DNA of 64,000 nt from Pseudanabaena minima (GTDB taxonomy: Bacteria > Cyanobacteriota > Cyanobacteriia > Pseudanabaenales > Pseudanabaenaceae): assembly GCF_051131155.1 (NCBI RefSeq), contig NZ_CP159508.1:5270001-5334000 (forward strand). The letters run 5' to 3'. Every line of letters begins with the position of its first letter. Position 1 is the first letter of the stretch. Below are positions 32,031-40,273 of the stretch, piece after piece. Below the pieces are notes generated by a model. It worked only from the letters and a program-made list of their open reading frames with translations, ran no database searches and was not told where the DNA came from. The translations under genes and the position numbers were made by a program.

Positions 32031-32279
32031 ATGACAGTAATCACTAAGGAGTACCTTAAGCAGGAGTTAGACCAGTTTAATGATCAACAACTAAAACAAG
32101 TTGCAGATTTTATTGCTTTTATCAAGTTTCAAACGAGATTTAGTCAAGAGACAGTCAATATTAGTCAGTTTGCTAATCTCTATCAAGAGTTCGCTCAGGA
32201 AGATCGAGAACTAGCTGAAGCAGGGATTTCTGACTATGCTGAACTCTTGAGCAGTGAAGACAAGGTATCTAAAAATTAG
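32031..32279 (+). CDS. Orphan antitoxin-like protein (DUF2281-type)
   Basis: An 82-residue protein with KQELDQFNDQQLKQVADFIAFIKF at the N-terminus and EDRELAEAGISDYAELL at the C-terminus. That pattern is common in small cyanobacterial antitoxins encoded next to MazF or PIN toxins. No toxin follows; the next 300 bp hold a gene fragment and nothing else. It may be a relic of a second toxin-antitoxin module. Confidence 0.62.
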   Translation: MTVITKEYLKQELDQFNDQQLKQVADFIAFIKFQTRFSQETVNISQFANLYQEFAQEDRELAEAGISDYAELLSSEDKVSKN

Positions 32280-32379
32280 GACAGTTAGAATCAGAAGTGA
32301 TCTCTAATTCAGAAAATATCGTTTTGTTTACGCTTGGGTATAAAGTTTGAATCTAGGCAGATTGTAGATCGCCTTCGTG

Positions 32380-32439
32380 TTATATCGCTGTAGTCATAGC
32401 TGTAAAGGTAACCAGCGATCGCGTTGCAACTCTCCTTAT
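32380..32439 (-). pseudogene. Fragment of the secreted-protein gene start
   Basis: Reading leftward from 32439 the frame gives (I)RRVATRSLVTFTAMTTAI then TAA, equivalent to the signal peptide MRKFAARSLITLAAMTTTML of the gene at 30609-31178, with the start codon changed to ATA and about 21 bases deleted. The upstream promoter-like region (to 32479) is duplicated as well. It cannot encode a product. Confidence 0.8.
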
Positions 32440-32479
32440 GACACAAATATATTGGCTCTAAGAGGTGACTTTTAGCATT
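32393..32479. repeat. Direct repeat, right copy
   Basis: Partner of 31132-31218; see that entry. It lies after the orphan antitoxin gene. Confidence 0.82.
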
Positions 32480-32703
32480 CTGTATTAAAGTCAGGCATAA
32501 ACAAAGTATAAAAAGCCGAAATTTATCACCGTTAAAGTTTTGGAATGAGAAGAAATCGTGGTGGTTTTATGTGCTTTTTGCCTGCTTTGAGAATATAAAA
32601 CTATGTTAACTACGGGAGCGCTTTCGGGGAATCGGGCATTTTTTTTTCAAAGTGTGGTAGTATTAGGGAGTGCTAATAACCTGTGTGCTAGCACTAGATC
32701 GAC

Positions 32704-32738
32704 AAAAAAGCAAGCGGATGTTATTTACACCCACTTGC
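32704..32738 (-). terminator. Intrinsic terminator of the small membrane-protein gene
   Basis: In the minus-strand RNA GCAAGUGGGUG pairs with CAUCCGCUUGC (11 bp, two G-U pairs), loop of 7, followed by UUUUUU. It lies 11 bases after the stop codon at 32749-32751. Confidence 0.8.
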
Positions 32739-32748
32739 CTTGCTGTAG

Positions 32749-32868
32749 TTACACTGCAAATGTACCTACTACCAAAAGAACCAAAATAAACGCATCATTT
32801 GCATTCATTTTCCCACGCAGAACTGCCAAGATAATGGCAAGTACTGTAGTTTCACAAAGAATTTTCAT
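32749..32868 (-). CDS. 39-residue hydrophobic small protein
   Basis: ATG 32868 is preceded by AGAGGAAG at ribosome-binding distance and the frame ends in TAA, with a proper intrinsic terminator just after. The product begins MKILCETTVLAIILAVLRGK, has a short charged/polar MNAND turn and ends AFILVLLVVGTFAV. Two hydrophobic stretches are separated by a turn, so it is probably membrane-embedded. I could not match it to the known small photosystem, cytochrome b6f or NDH subunits from memory. The complementary frame at 32603-32899 is not convincing. Confidence 0.6.
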   Translation of the reverse strand: MKILCETTVLAIILAVLRGKMNANDAFILVLLVVGTFAV

Positions 32869-33083
32869 AAATTCTTCCTCTAACTACTTGATTTACTAGC
32901 CCAAATTAAATTTTAAGGCTAGCTATCCACAACAAATCAACGACCAGCATAGTGATTCCTTGCCAGAGTAGTCACTATGCTTAATCTGTTTGGACTCAAA
33001 AACTTTAGCACGCATACACAGATAAACGCAAATATGGTTAGTGTATTAAGCCGTAATGTAATGCTACCTATCAATATTTGACA

Positions 33084-33530
33084 ATGGCTAAACTCTACTA
33101 TCGCGGCATGGCAGAGCAGAACGGTAAACCGAAAATAGGTCGAAGTGCTAGATTACTTGGAGTTAGACCTAGAATTGATATAAATATTGAGCAAATGCCC
33201 ATAGGCTATCTCGACAAGCAAGGGTATTTATTGGCAGATTCAGAACGCGAAATTCGAGGGGAGTTTGTCACCGTCGCGATTAGAGATCATAAAGGAATGT
33301 CCGTTTCCCTATCCATTGATGGCTTACCAGATTTTCGGAAACCTGCCAAATTTGGCGGAATAGGAAAAGATCCACTTTGGCAAATTGATGATAGCTACAT
33401 CATTGGAGATTTAGAAGCGATTCAAGATAGTGCTACACACGTTAGTATTTTGCCAAGAACCACAATGTCTCTAGCAAAGTACGAAGCCGCCTTAGCCAAT
33501 ACTCAAAACTATTGGGAAAGGGTTGATTAG
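33084..33530 (+). CDS. Hypothetical protein, possible Tse2-like toxin
   Basis: 148 residues from ATG 33084. The pattern LYYRGMAEQNGKPKIG at the start, GMSV in the middle, WQIDD, and THVSILPRTTMSLAKYEAA...W near the C-terminus recalls Tse2, a toxin with ADP-ribosyltransferase-like fold, in which an LYRA start, GTSV, HYTIMP and a terminal helix occur in the same order. This is a weak, memory-based comparison. There is no signal peptide. The next gene is 28 bp downstream on the same strand, fitting a toxin-immunity or toxin-antitoxin pair. No clear Shine-Dalgarno is present. Confidence 0.5.
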   Translation: MAKLYYRGMAEQNGKPKIGRSARLLGVRPRIDINIEQMPIGYLDKQGYLLADSEREIRGEFVTVAIRDHKGMSVSLSIDGLPDFRKPAKFGGIGKDPLWQIDDSYIIGDLEAIQDSATHVSILPRTTMSLAKYEAALANTQNYWERVD

Positions 33531-33558
33531 CAATATATGCAAATAGGAGTCTTTAAAG

Positions 33559-34083
33559 ATGGCATGGATATTTAGTTTGTCAGCAGAATGTGGTTCTGAA
33601 GAGCATAATGCAAACGAATTTGCTCAATATTTTGACGGGCTAGTATTGACATTTGCCAATCATCAACAATGTAAATGCCGTGCCGAAACCTTTCAAGATA
33701 TGGAAGAAAACTGGTGGTGTCGAGTTTTGCCGAGCAATATTAGTGAAATTGGCATCGATAGCCCCGAAAGCGCATATTCCATGACAGAGCTAGGGATTTT
33801 ACTGTATCAATCTCTAAAATTTGCTCCGACCTTTCGCTATGCCCTAGTTGGCGTTGAAGTCGATGAATTCCGAACCTACAGCGAACTCATAGAAGACTTG
33901 CCTAACTTATGTTTTGCTGGATTAGTCTTAGCAAAATCCATCCCACAAGAATTGGGAATATTGTCATCTTTTCGATCATTTAGTCCTCATTATGTCTGGC
34001 AACCCTATGCAGGCGAGATCTACAATCCATTAAAAACATCCCCAGATCTAAAAAATAAGCTCAATGAACTTTTGGCTGCTTAA
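33559..34083 (+). CDS. Hypothetical protein, possible immunity partner
   Basis: A 174-residue soluble protein, AWIFSLSAECGSEEHNANEF at the start, with several aromatic and Cys residues and no recognised catalytic motif. The ribosome-binding region is TAGGAGTC. Its size, acidic character and position right after the Tse2-like candidate suggest an immunity or antitoxin role, but the family is unknown to me. A hairpin terminator follows its stop, closing a two-gene operon. Confidence 0.5.
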   Translation: MAWIFSLSAECGSEEHNANEFAQYFDGLVLTFANHQQCKCRAETFQDMEENWWCRVLPSNISEIGIDSPESAYSMTELGILLYQSLKFAPTFRYALVGVEVDEFRTYSELIEDLPNLCFAGLVLAKSIPQELGILSSFRSFSPHYVWQPYAGEIYNPLKTSPDLKNKLNELLAA

Positions 34084-34121
34084 AAACATAAAAGCAGCGC
34101 TTCGCGCCGCCTTTATGTTTT
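34083..34121 (+). terminator. Terminator of the two-gene toxin-like operon
   Basis: AAAACATAAA...TTTATGTTTT arms around a GCGCTTCGCGC-type centre, starting in the stop codon. Confidence 0.7.
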
Positions 34122-34174
34122 GGGTTTTCGATATAATCACAGTGAATGAGAAATGAAAGAGCTTAGATAAAAAC

Positions 34175-35308
34175 ATGGCAGCGATAGGCATCATGACCGC
34201 ACAGGTGCGTCCCGAGCGTGAGATCGGACAAATCCATGTTTATGACGGAACAGGCAAAGGCAAATCACAGGCAGCTTTGGGCGTAGTTTTGCGATCGCTA
34301 GGACTAGGCATGTCCGATACATCACCCTTTGGCACAAGAATTTTATTATTGCGATTTCTCAAGGGGGCTGAACGTGAATATTCTGAGGATGCGGCGATTT
34401 CCGCATTACAGCAAGGATTTCCGCACTTGATCGACCATGTGCGAACTGGTCGCGCCGAATTTTTTGATGCTGAGCATGTCACACCTTTTGATCGCCAAGA
34501 AGCAGAACGAGGTTGGGCGATCGCCAAAGGTGCGATGGCTTCAGGACTATATTCTGTAGTTGTCCTCGATGAAATTAATCCCGTTCTTGATTTAGGGTTG
34601 ATCCCCGTCGATCGTGTCGTTAAAGACTTAAAACATAAACCACCCCATCTCGAAGTAATCTGCACAGGACGCGGCGCACCTCAAGCCTTAATTGATATTG
34701 CCGATCTACACTCGGAAATGCGATCGCATGATGATGCCCATGCCGAAAAATATGATGTGACAGGGATCGAGATTTATACAGGTGCAGGTAAGGGCAAAAG
34801 CACCTCGGCTTTGGGGCGATCGCTCAAGGCGATCGGTACAGGCATTAGCCGCGATCTCTCCCATCGTGTGTTAATCATGCAATGGCTCAAGGGGGGAGCT
34901 GGCTATACCGAAGACGCGGCGATCGCTGCCCTCAAACGTGGCTATCCCCATGTGATCGATCATCAGCGCTGTGGACGTGATGCGATCGTCTGGCGTGGTC
35001 AACAACAGGAAATGGACTGCATCGAAGCGCAACGGGGTTGGGAAATCGCTCAGGCAGCGATCGCTTCAGGACTTTACAAAACGATCATCCTTGACGAATT
35101 AAATCCCACTGTTGATCTAGATTTATTACCCGTCGAGCCAATCTGCCAAGCCTTACTCAAAAAATCCCGCGATACTGAAGTGATCATTACAGGGCGTTGC
35201 CTCAATCAGCCTGCTTATTTTGACCTTGCATCCGTTCACTCAGAAATGGTCTGCCACAAGCACTATGCCGAAAAAGGCGTAGATCTCAAACGTGGTGTAG
35301 ATTTTTAA
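34175..35308 (+). CDS. Tandem-duplicated CobO/BtuR-type ATP:corrinoid adenosyltransferase
   Basis: A 377-residue protein made of two complete CobA/CobO/BtuR-like units. Unit 1 (about 15-190) has GTGKGKSQAAL, VVLDEINPVLDLGL and VICTGRGAP. Unit 2 (about 195-377) has GAGKGKSTSAL, IILDELNPTVDLDLL and VIITGRC. Single-domain enzymes of about 200 residues transfer the adenosyl group of ATP to cob(I)alamin-type corrinoids and work as dimers with the active site near the interface, so the fusion may be a covalent dimer. Walker A motifs are intact in both. It is monocistronic with its own terminator. Confidence 0.85.
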   Translation: MAAIGIMTAQVRPEREIGQIHVYDGTGKGKSQAALGVVLRSLGLGMSDTSPFGTRILLLRFLKGAEREYSEDAAISALQQGFPHLIDHVRTGRAEFFDAEHVTPFDRQEAERGWAIAKGAMASGLYSVVVLDEINPVLDLGLIPVDRVVKDLKHKPPHLEVICTGRGAPQALIDIADLHSEMRSHDDAHAEKYDVTGIEIYTGAGKGKSTSALGRSLKAIGTGISRDLSHRVLIMQWLKGGAGYTEDAAIAALKRGYPHVIDHQRCGRDAIVWRGQQQEMDCIEAQRGWEIAQAAIASGLYKTIILDELNPTVDLDLLPVEPICQALLKKSRDTEVIITGRCLNQPAYFDLASVHSEMVCHKHYAEKGVDLKRGVDF

Positions 35309-35346
35309 GAGAATGTCTGCGGCGCAAAGCGCCGCAGACATTCTCT
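35308..35346. terminator. Bidirectional terminator
   Basis: Perfect 18-bp stem AGAGAATGTCTGCGGCGC/GCGCCGCAGACATTCTCT, loop AAA, between the convergent cobO-type and tyrosine kinase genes. Confidence 0.85.
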
Positions 35347-35352
35347 TTAGGT

Positions 35353-37557
35353 TTAATTTTCAATAACTTCTACTTCCGTATCAGATTCCTCTTCTTCGGT
35401 TTCTGAGGCATTCAGGTAGTAGTGATTGTAGTAACTATAATGATACTCACTATCAGAGGAACCAATCATATTAATCAACAAACCAGAAACATTTGCTCTT
35501 GCTGTCGATAAAATCTCTAATGCACGGGAAATTCCACTTCTAGTTGAACGATTAATTGCCGCTACTAAAATAAATGTATCAACCTTTGAGGTCAAACATT
35601 GAGCATCAGTTATGCCAATTACAGGTGGAGTGTCAACCAATACATAGTCATACTCTTGTCTCCATTCTTGTAATAGTGCTGCCATCTTACTGGACTCTAG
35701 CAATAACATCGGATTTGGAGGAATAGAACCTGATGTCAAAATATGCAAATTACCAAGATCATCTCCTGCCTGAATCAGATCTTGCCATAAGCTAGGTGTA
35801 GCTAAAGCCGTAGACAATCCAACTTTATTGCTTAGTCTCGCTAACTTATGAATGGTTGGCTTTCGCATATCGGCATCAACTAAGAGAACTCTATATCCCA
35901 GAGTCGATAGAACATTGGCAAGATTATAAGTCAAAGTACTCTTACCTTCAGAAGGTACAGACGAAGTAAAAGCGATTACTTTCATCATGTCATCAGTACC
36001 TAAGTAGCGCAAATTTAAAGCCAGCGAACCCAGCGCCTCTTTAAAAGCGTAATAACTACTAGATGGCAATATCCCTTGACTACTTGCTGGCATCAATGAG
36101 GATATTTCTGTCATCGGAATTGAAGCAAGTAAAGGAATATCAATCATTTCCCTTACTTCTTCCACTTCACGAATGCGCTGATCTAAGCGATTGAGTAACA
36201 GAGCAAATAAGATTCCTAGTGTTATTCCAGAAATTGCTCCAGTAATTAAACTCCTCTCGATATCTGGAGAAGATGGCTTAATCGGAATAAGAGGTGGTTC
36301 TAAAACTTTCCATGATGAAATTTCTTGAGCCTCAGAAATTCTTAATTCTTCTAGCTTTTCACTCAGCTTATTGTAGGTTGATGTATCAAGGGCAAGTTGT
36401 CTTTGAATTTCTACATACCTTTGCTGAATCTGGGGGATCTTAGAAAAGGCGGTAGCAACCTCAGACTGGGCATTGCGAATGCTCTCTAGTTGAGCTTGGC
36501 TTACGGCAAGGGTAGTTTGAGTATCAAATAACTGAGAAGCTAGGTTTTGCTGAATTGCACTATTAGGCTCATTAGTAATATTTGTCGTATTGCCTCTAAC
36601 GCCTACTATTGACTGAGCGCGAGTCTCCAGCAATCGATAGAGTTCATCACGACGATCTTTGAGGGCTATAACAGTAGGATGATCTTCACGAAATCGAGTT
36701 CGCTCTAAAAAGTAGTTAGTTTCAACTTCTTGGAATTGTTTAACTAGTGACTGGTAAGGAGTATCTTGCTGCAAAATCGCACTACCGATCGCTGCTTCTG
36801 GTGATTTACCAACTTGACGGCTAAGTGCTTCATACTGTTGTTGGACTTGAGCGATTTTAATTTGTAAATCTTGAGCTTGAGTTTCTAAAGCCTCACGCAT
36901 TTTGTAAACGGAGGCGGCATAGGTATCAGGATCGACAATATTGTAGGTTTTACGGAATTGTGTAACCGCTAGAGCCGACTTATCAAGTTGTTGCTTAACC
37001 TGTGGAAGTTTGTCTTGAATAAATTTAATCGCAGTACTGGATTTAGTACGGCGATCTTTTAAACTGTATTCAACATAAGTTTGGGTTAATGCAGTTAAAA
37101 CTTCTCGCGCTCGCTTAGGATCGCTATCTGTATAGGTAAGACGCAAAACCATCGTATCTTTTTCGGGACGGATATCTAATCCGTTCATGATCGTCAACGG
37201 GTCAAGGTCTTTGAAGGAGAGCGCTGATGGGGATTGCTGCATTTTAGAAACAGCAATTTCAATGAGAGGTCGGCTCTTCAGGATGGCGACTTCTGTACCA
37301 AGATTAACCAGAGAGCTAGTGGATAAACCTGGGAGTTGAATATCTGATACAGCGATCGTTGTATTGACTAGAAGAGAAGCACTTGAGCGATATTGTGGAG
37401 TTCTGGTAAATGTATAGTAAGTGTTTCCAGCGAATACGGTGACCGATACAGCGACGATGACGATCCAACGCTTGCGGAGTACTCTGAAAAATTTGGCAAG
37501 TTTAAACGAATCATCGACATACTTGCCTACATAGGTAGCTTTAGGATATTCAGTCAT
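35353..37557 (-). CDS. Wzc/CpsD-type polysaccharide co-polymerase tyrosine autokinase
   Basis: A 734-residue protein. N-terminal Wzz-type domain with TM1 (about 30-48, WIVIVAVSVTVFAGNTYYTF), a long extracytoplasmic coiled coil (about 170-420) and TM2 (about 448-468). The cytoplasmic BY-kinase domain (about 500-700) has SSVPSEGKST (Walker A), VLLVDADMRKP (A') and YVLVDTPPV (B). The C-terminal tail HYSYYNHYYLN supplies the tyrosine cluster for autophosphorylation, followed by an acidic end. It controls chain length and export of an exopolysaccharide or S-layer/capsule polymer. No glycosyltransferase genes are adjacent in this window. Confidence 0.92.
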   Translation of the reverse strand: MTEYPKATYVGKYVDDSFKLAKFFRVLRKRWIVIVAVSVTVFAGNTYYTFTRTPQYRSSASLLVNTTIAVSDIQLPGLSTSSLVNLGTEVAILKSRPLIEIAVSKMQQSPSALSFKDLDPLTIMNGLDIRPEKDTMVLRLTYTDSDPKRAREVLTALTQTYVEYSLKDRRTKSSTAIKFIQDKLPQVKQQLDKSALAVTQFRKTYNIVDPDTYAASVYKMREALETQAQDLQIKIAQVQQQYEALSRQVGKSPEAAIGSAILQQDTPYQSLVKQFQEVETNYFLERTRFREDHPTVIALKDRRDELYRLLETRAQSIVGVRGNTTNITNEPNSAIQQNLASQLFDTQTTLAVSQAQLESIRNAQSEVATAFSKIPQIQQRYVEIQRQLALDTSTYNKLSEKLEELRISEAQEISSWKVLEPPLIPIKPSSPDIERSLITGAISGITLGILFALLLNRLDQRIREVEEVREMIDIPLLASIPMTEISSLMPASSQGILPSSSYYAFKEALGSLALNLRYLGTDDMMKVIAFTSSVPSEGKSTLTYNLANVLSTLGYRVLLVDADMRKPTIHKLARLSNKVGLSTALATPSLWQDLIQAGDDLGNLHILTSGSIPPNPMLLLESSKMAALLQEWRQEYDYVLVDTPPVIGITDAQCLTSKVDTFILVAAINRSTRSGISRALEILSTARANVSGLLINMIGSSDSEYHYSYYNHYYLNASETEEEESDTEVEVIEN

Positions 37558-37750
37558 CGTTGTTTTTACCTAAGTAGCTTTAATCGTTGAACCCTTGATC
37601 GTTAATCTTTATATCAAAATCAGGATGATATATCAAATTTTAAATTTGAGTATCAGCAATTATCTTTTAGAACAACCTATTGCGTCCGCTACGATCGCAT
37701 CATAGGTTTTTGGGCTTTAGATTTACAGCAATTACCAATCAAACGAGCCT

Positions 37751-37801
37751 CAAGGTATTTTTTAAAAGTGTTGCTTCGCAACACTTTTAAAAAATACCTT
37801 G
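37751..37801. repeat. Palindrome with 24-bp stem, family C copy 2
   Basis: Left arm CAAGGTATTTTTTAAAAGTG (37751-37774 in full), loop TTC, exact complement to 37801. The shell GGTTTGGGTTTGAGCGCAAA follows; compare 28926-28986 and 59402-59450. Confidence 0.8.
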
Positions 37802-37844
37802 GTTTGGGTTTGAGCGCAAAGCACTTTAAGCATGTTTACTTACT

Positions 37845-37850
37845 TATAAT
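37845..37850 (+). promoter_or_regulatory. -10 box TATAAT for the CCB-type gene
   Basis: Perfect TATAAT about 50 bases before the chosen ATG at 37901. Transcription would begin near 37857, which argues against the upstream TTG at 37859 as the start codon. No good -35 is seen. Confidence 0.5.
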
Positions 37851-37900
37851 ATAAGTGATTGATTCAGACTGTAACCAAAACCCATCACATCTCAGCCCGA

Positions 37901-38419
37901 ATGCCTGCAACTATTCCGACAATATACTCTACCCTGTTCTTAACAATTCTGTTGTTTATTGGGTTAATTTCTTTTTTGCGTGGTTCAATCCGCGATCGCA
38001 CAACTGATGCACTATTCACTTTAGAAGAAGTTACGGACGATCACCTATTGAAGCAAGTGCGCGATCATTTTCAGCAAAGAGCTTACAAAGTAATTGAGAT
38101 TGATCCAGCACGAGATGTTGCAACCCTCTCAGGTCAAGTAAAGCCAAGTCTTTTTTTAGCAATATTTCTGACAATACTCGCAGCAGTTGGCTTAATTTGT
38201 CTGGGTATAGTGTTGGGTATTTTAATCCCTGATTTGGAGAATCTTTGGTTATGGCTAATGATCTTTTCGCCGATCGCGGGTGTGTTTTACTGGCGTGGCA
38301 CTCCTCGTGAACGTCAAGTTAGTTTGCAACTTTTACCTGAGACAAGACTTAAAGTACGCGCCCATAAAGATGAGATCGAAGAGTTACAGCGATCGCTCAA
38401 CCTAGAAAAAATAGATTAA
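37901..38419 (+). CDS. CCB2/CCB4-like cofactor assembly protein of cytochrome b6f (DUF2930 type)
   Basis: 172 residues from ATG 37901 (MPATIPTIYSTLFLTILLFIGL). TM helix near 8-28, then FLRGSIRDRT and a soluble domain, and a pair of helices near 87-110 and 117-137, then YWRGTPRERQVSLQL. This layout matches the cofactor assembly of complex C subunit B proteins, which help attach haem c(i) to cytochrome b6 in oxygenic phototrophs. I take the name from memory of the family; the in-frame TTG at 37859 would add 14 residues. Confidence 0.72.
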   Translation: MPATIPTIYSTLFLTILLFIGLISFLRGSIRDRTTDALFTLEEVTDDHLLKQVRDHFQQRAYKVIEIDPARDVATLSGQVKPSLFLAIFLTILAAVGLICLGIVLGILIPDLENLWLWLMIFSPIAGVFYWRGTPRERQVSLQLLPETRLKVRAHKDEIEELQRSLNLEKID

Positions 38420-38459
38420 AGAGTATTAGGGTGGGTATTTTCCACCCTAATACTCTTTA
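38418..38459. terminator. Intrinsic terminator after the CCB-type gene
   Basis: AAAGAGTATTAGGGTGG/CCACCCTAATACTCTTT arms with a TTTT-containing loop; starts within the stop codon. Confidence 0.85.
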
Positions 38460-38542
38460 TTGCCGCTTTCCAAATAAAATTGCCGCTATTTTTTATAATA
38501 GATTAGGAAAACTTTGCTCAAATTTATTGTTATTGGTATTTC

Positions 38543-39982
38543 ATGACTACCGTTTTACCCAGTCTCAGACAAGAGACCATTTCCCCAATTCAGTCTAATT
38601 CATTGCAAAATACGACTTCAAGCTTAGATAGTTTGTCTCCTAATCAACAGCTTCTGCCCTTAACTGCCATAGTTAATTCTAACGATCATCTGGAAATAGG
38701 TGGTTGTGATGTAGTGGACTTAGTGAGCCAATATGGTTCACCACTTTATATTTTGGATGAAGTTAGTCTTAGAACAGCCTGCCAGCAATATCGAGATGCT
38801 TTTGCAAAGCATTATCAAGGACAGGCTCAGGTTTTATATGCTTCTAAGGCATGGAGCTGCCTAGCGGTTTGTGCGATCGTTAGTTCTGAAGGGCTAGGCA
38901 TTGATGTAGTTTCCGCAGGTGAAATCTTGACCGCCTTGCGGGCTGGAGTTTCGCCGAGTTTGATTTATTTTCATGGTAATAATAAATCTGCTGATGAACT
39001 TAGCTATGCCCTAGAGTCAGGCTGCACCATTGTCGTAGATAACTGGCATGAGCTAAAAACTTTGGCTAATCTTGCTAAAGAGCAATCCCTTGAGGTAAGT
39101 TTTAACGCGCCAAGGATCATGTTGCGTTTGACTCCTGGGATTGAATGCCACACCCATGAATATATTCAAACAGGACATATAGACAGTAAATTTGGCTTTG
39201 ATCCCAATGAAATAGAAGCGGTATTTGCTTTTGTTGCTCAGTCTAACCTCAACTGCATTGGTATCCATGCTCATATTGGTTCACAAATTTTTGAGTTGCA
39301 GCCACATCAAGATATTGGTGGCGTGATGGTGCAGTGGTTTAAACTCGCTGGAGACAAGTATGGCTTGAAATTTTCTGAGCTAAATATTGGTGGTGGTCTA
39401 GGGATTCGCTATGTAGAGTCTGATGATCCTCCTAGCATCGAAGAATGGATCAAAACTGTCAGTGCTGGTGTAACCGATGCTTTTGTTACCGCAGGATTAG
39501 CGCTACCTAAACTACTCTGTGAACCAGGGCGATCGCTAGTTGGCGCGACCTGTGTAACTGCCTATACGATTGGGGGAAGCAAAACGGTTCCTGATATTCG
39601 TACCTACATCACTGTTGATGGTGGCATGTCGGATAACCCTCGTCCGATTACCTATCAGTCAAAATATCGTGCTGTGGTAGCCAATCACATGAGTGCATCC
39701 TTGTCGCAAACTGTAACGATCGCAGGTAAGCATTGTGAATCAGGTGATATTTTAATTAAAGATATTCAATTGCCTGAGACTCATGCTGGAGATATTCTCG
39801 TGGTATTTGGTACAGGCGCATACAATTACAGCATGGCATCGAATTACAATCGATTGCCTAAGCCTGCGGCGGTAGTTGTGGGGAGTGGTGAATCTAGTTT
39901 GATCATCAAACGAGAAACCCGTGAGGATCTATTGCGTCAAGATTGTCTACCAGAGAGATTATGCCAATCCACAAAAGTATGA
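38543..39982 (+). CDS. lysA: Diaminopimelate decarboxylase
   Basis: A 479-residue fold-type III PLP enzyme. Lys102 in VLYASKAW should carry the cofactor; HIGSQIFEL, LNIGGGLGIRY and CEPGRSLVG are the family's phosphate-binding and substrate motifs. It decarboxylates meso-diaminopimelate to lysine. The first about 55 residues are a variable extension typical of cyanobacterial LysA. The last residues (STKV and stop) lie in a degraded family D palindrome, so the C-terminus may have been reset by it. cdaA and uppS follow 290 bp later. Confidence 0.93.
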   Translation: MTTVLPSLRQETISPIQSNSLQNTTSSLDSLSPNQQLLPLTAIVNSNDHLEIGGCDVVDLVSQYGSPLYILDEVSLRTACQQYRDAFAKHYQGQAQVLYASKAWSCLAVCAIVSSEGLGIDVVSAGEILTALRAGVSPSLIYFHGNNKSADELSYALESGCTIVVDNWHELKTLANLAKEQSLEVSFNAPRIMLRLTPGIECHTHEYIQTGHIDSKFGFDPNEIEAVFAFVAQSNLNCIGIHAHIGSQIFELQPHQDIGGVMVQWFKLAGDKYGLKFSELNIGGGLGIRYVESDDPPSIEEWIKTVSAGVTDAFVTAGLALPKLLCEPGRSLVGATCVTAYTIGGSKTVPDIRTYITVDGGMSDNPRPITYQSKYRAVVANHMSASLSQTVTIAGKHCESGDILIKDIQLPETHAGDILVVFGTGAYNYSMASNYNRLPKPAAVVVGSGESSLIIKRETREDLLRQDCLPERLCQSTKV

Positions 39983-40273
39983 CGACACTTTTAATTCATA
40001 AAAGTCAAACCCAGTAATGTTTTTCAAGTTAAGAAATGGCGTAGCCATTTCTTAACTTGGTATTAAGAACAAACCTAATAGGAGTTTTAAAAACATAAAC
40101 CAGCCTAGCCGTTTTATGTTCTGGTAATGTAGCAATTCACAAAAGTGTCGTCACACTTTTGTGAATTAAAAACAAAATCAAGTTAGGGTTTTAAAAACAT
40201 AAAACGCACATCCATTTTATGTTTTGTTATTACGGAAGTAGTTGGAGTTGAGTTGTGAATGAGAGGTCGATGA
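39983..40273. repeat. Array of hairpins between lysA and cdaA
   Basis: Four palindromes in 290 bp: a degraded AAAAGT core over the lysA stop (39967-40010), CAAGTTAAGAAATGGC/GCCATTTCTTAACTTG (40025-40059), an AAACATAAAACGG-type hairpin twice (about 40082-40121 and 40191-40227), and the exact family D element AATTCACAAAAGTGT (40134-40167). The modules CCCAGTAAG, GGGTTTTAAAAACATAAA also recur at 16981 and 57440. No gene is present. Confidence 0.7.

Noticed and set aside
32603..32899. A 98-residue plus-strand frame
   Set aside because: It runs antisense over the small membrane-protein gene and its terminator, with an unusual Ser/Thr/Cys-rich composition and no Shine-Dalgarno; the minus-strand gene explains the region better.
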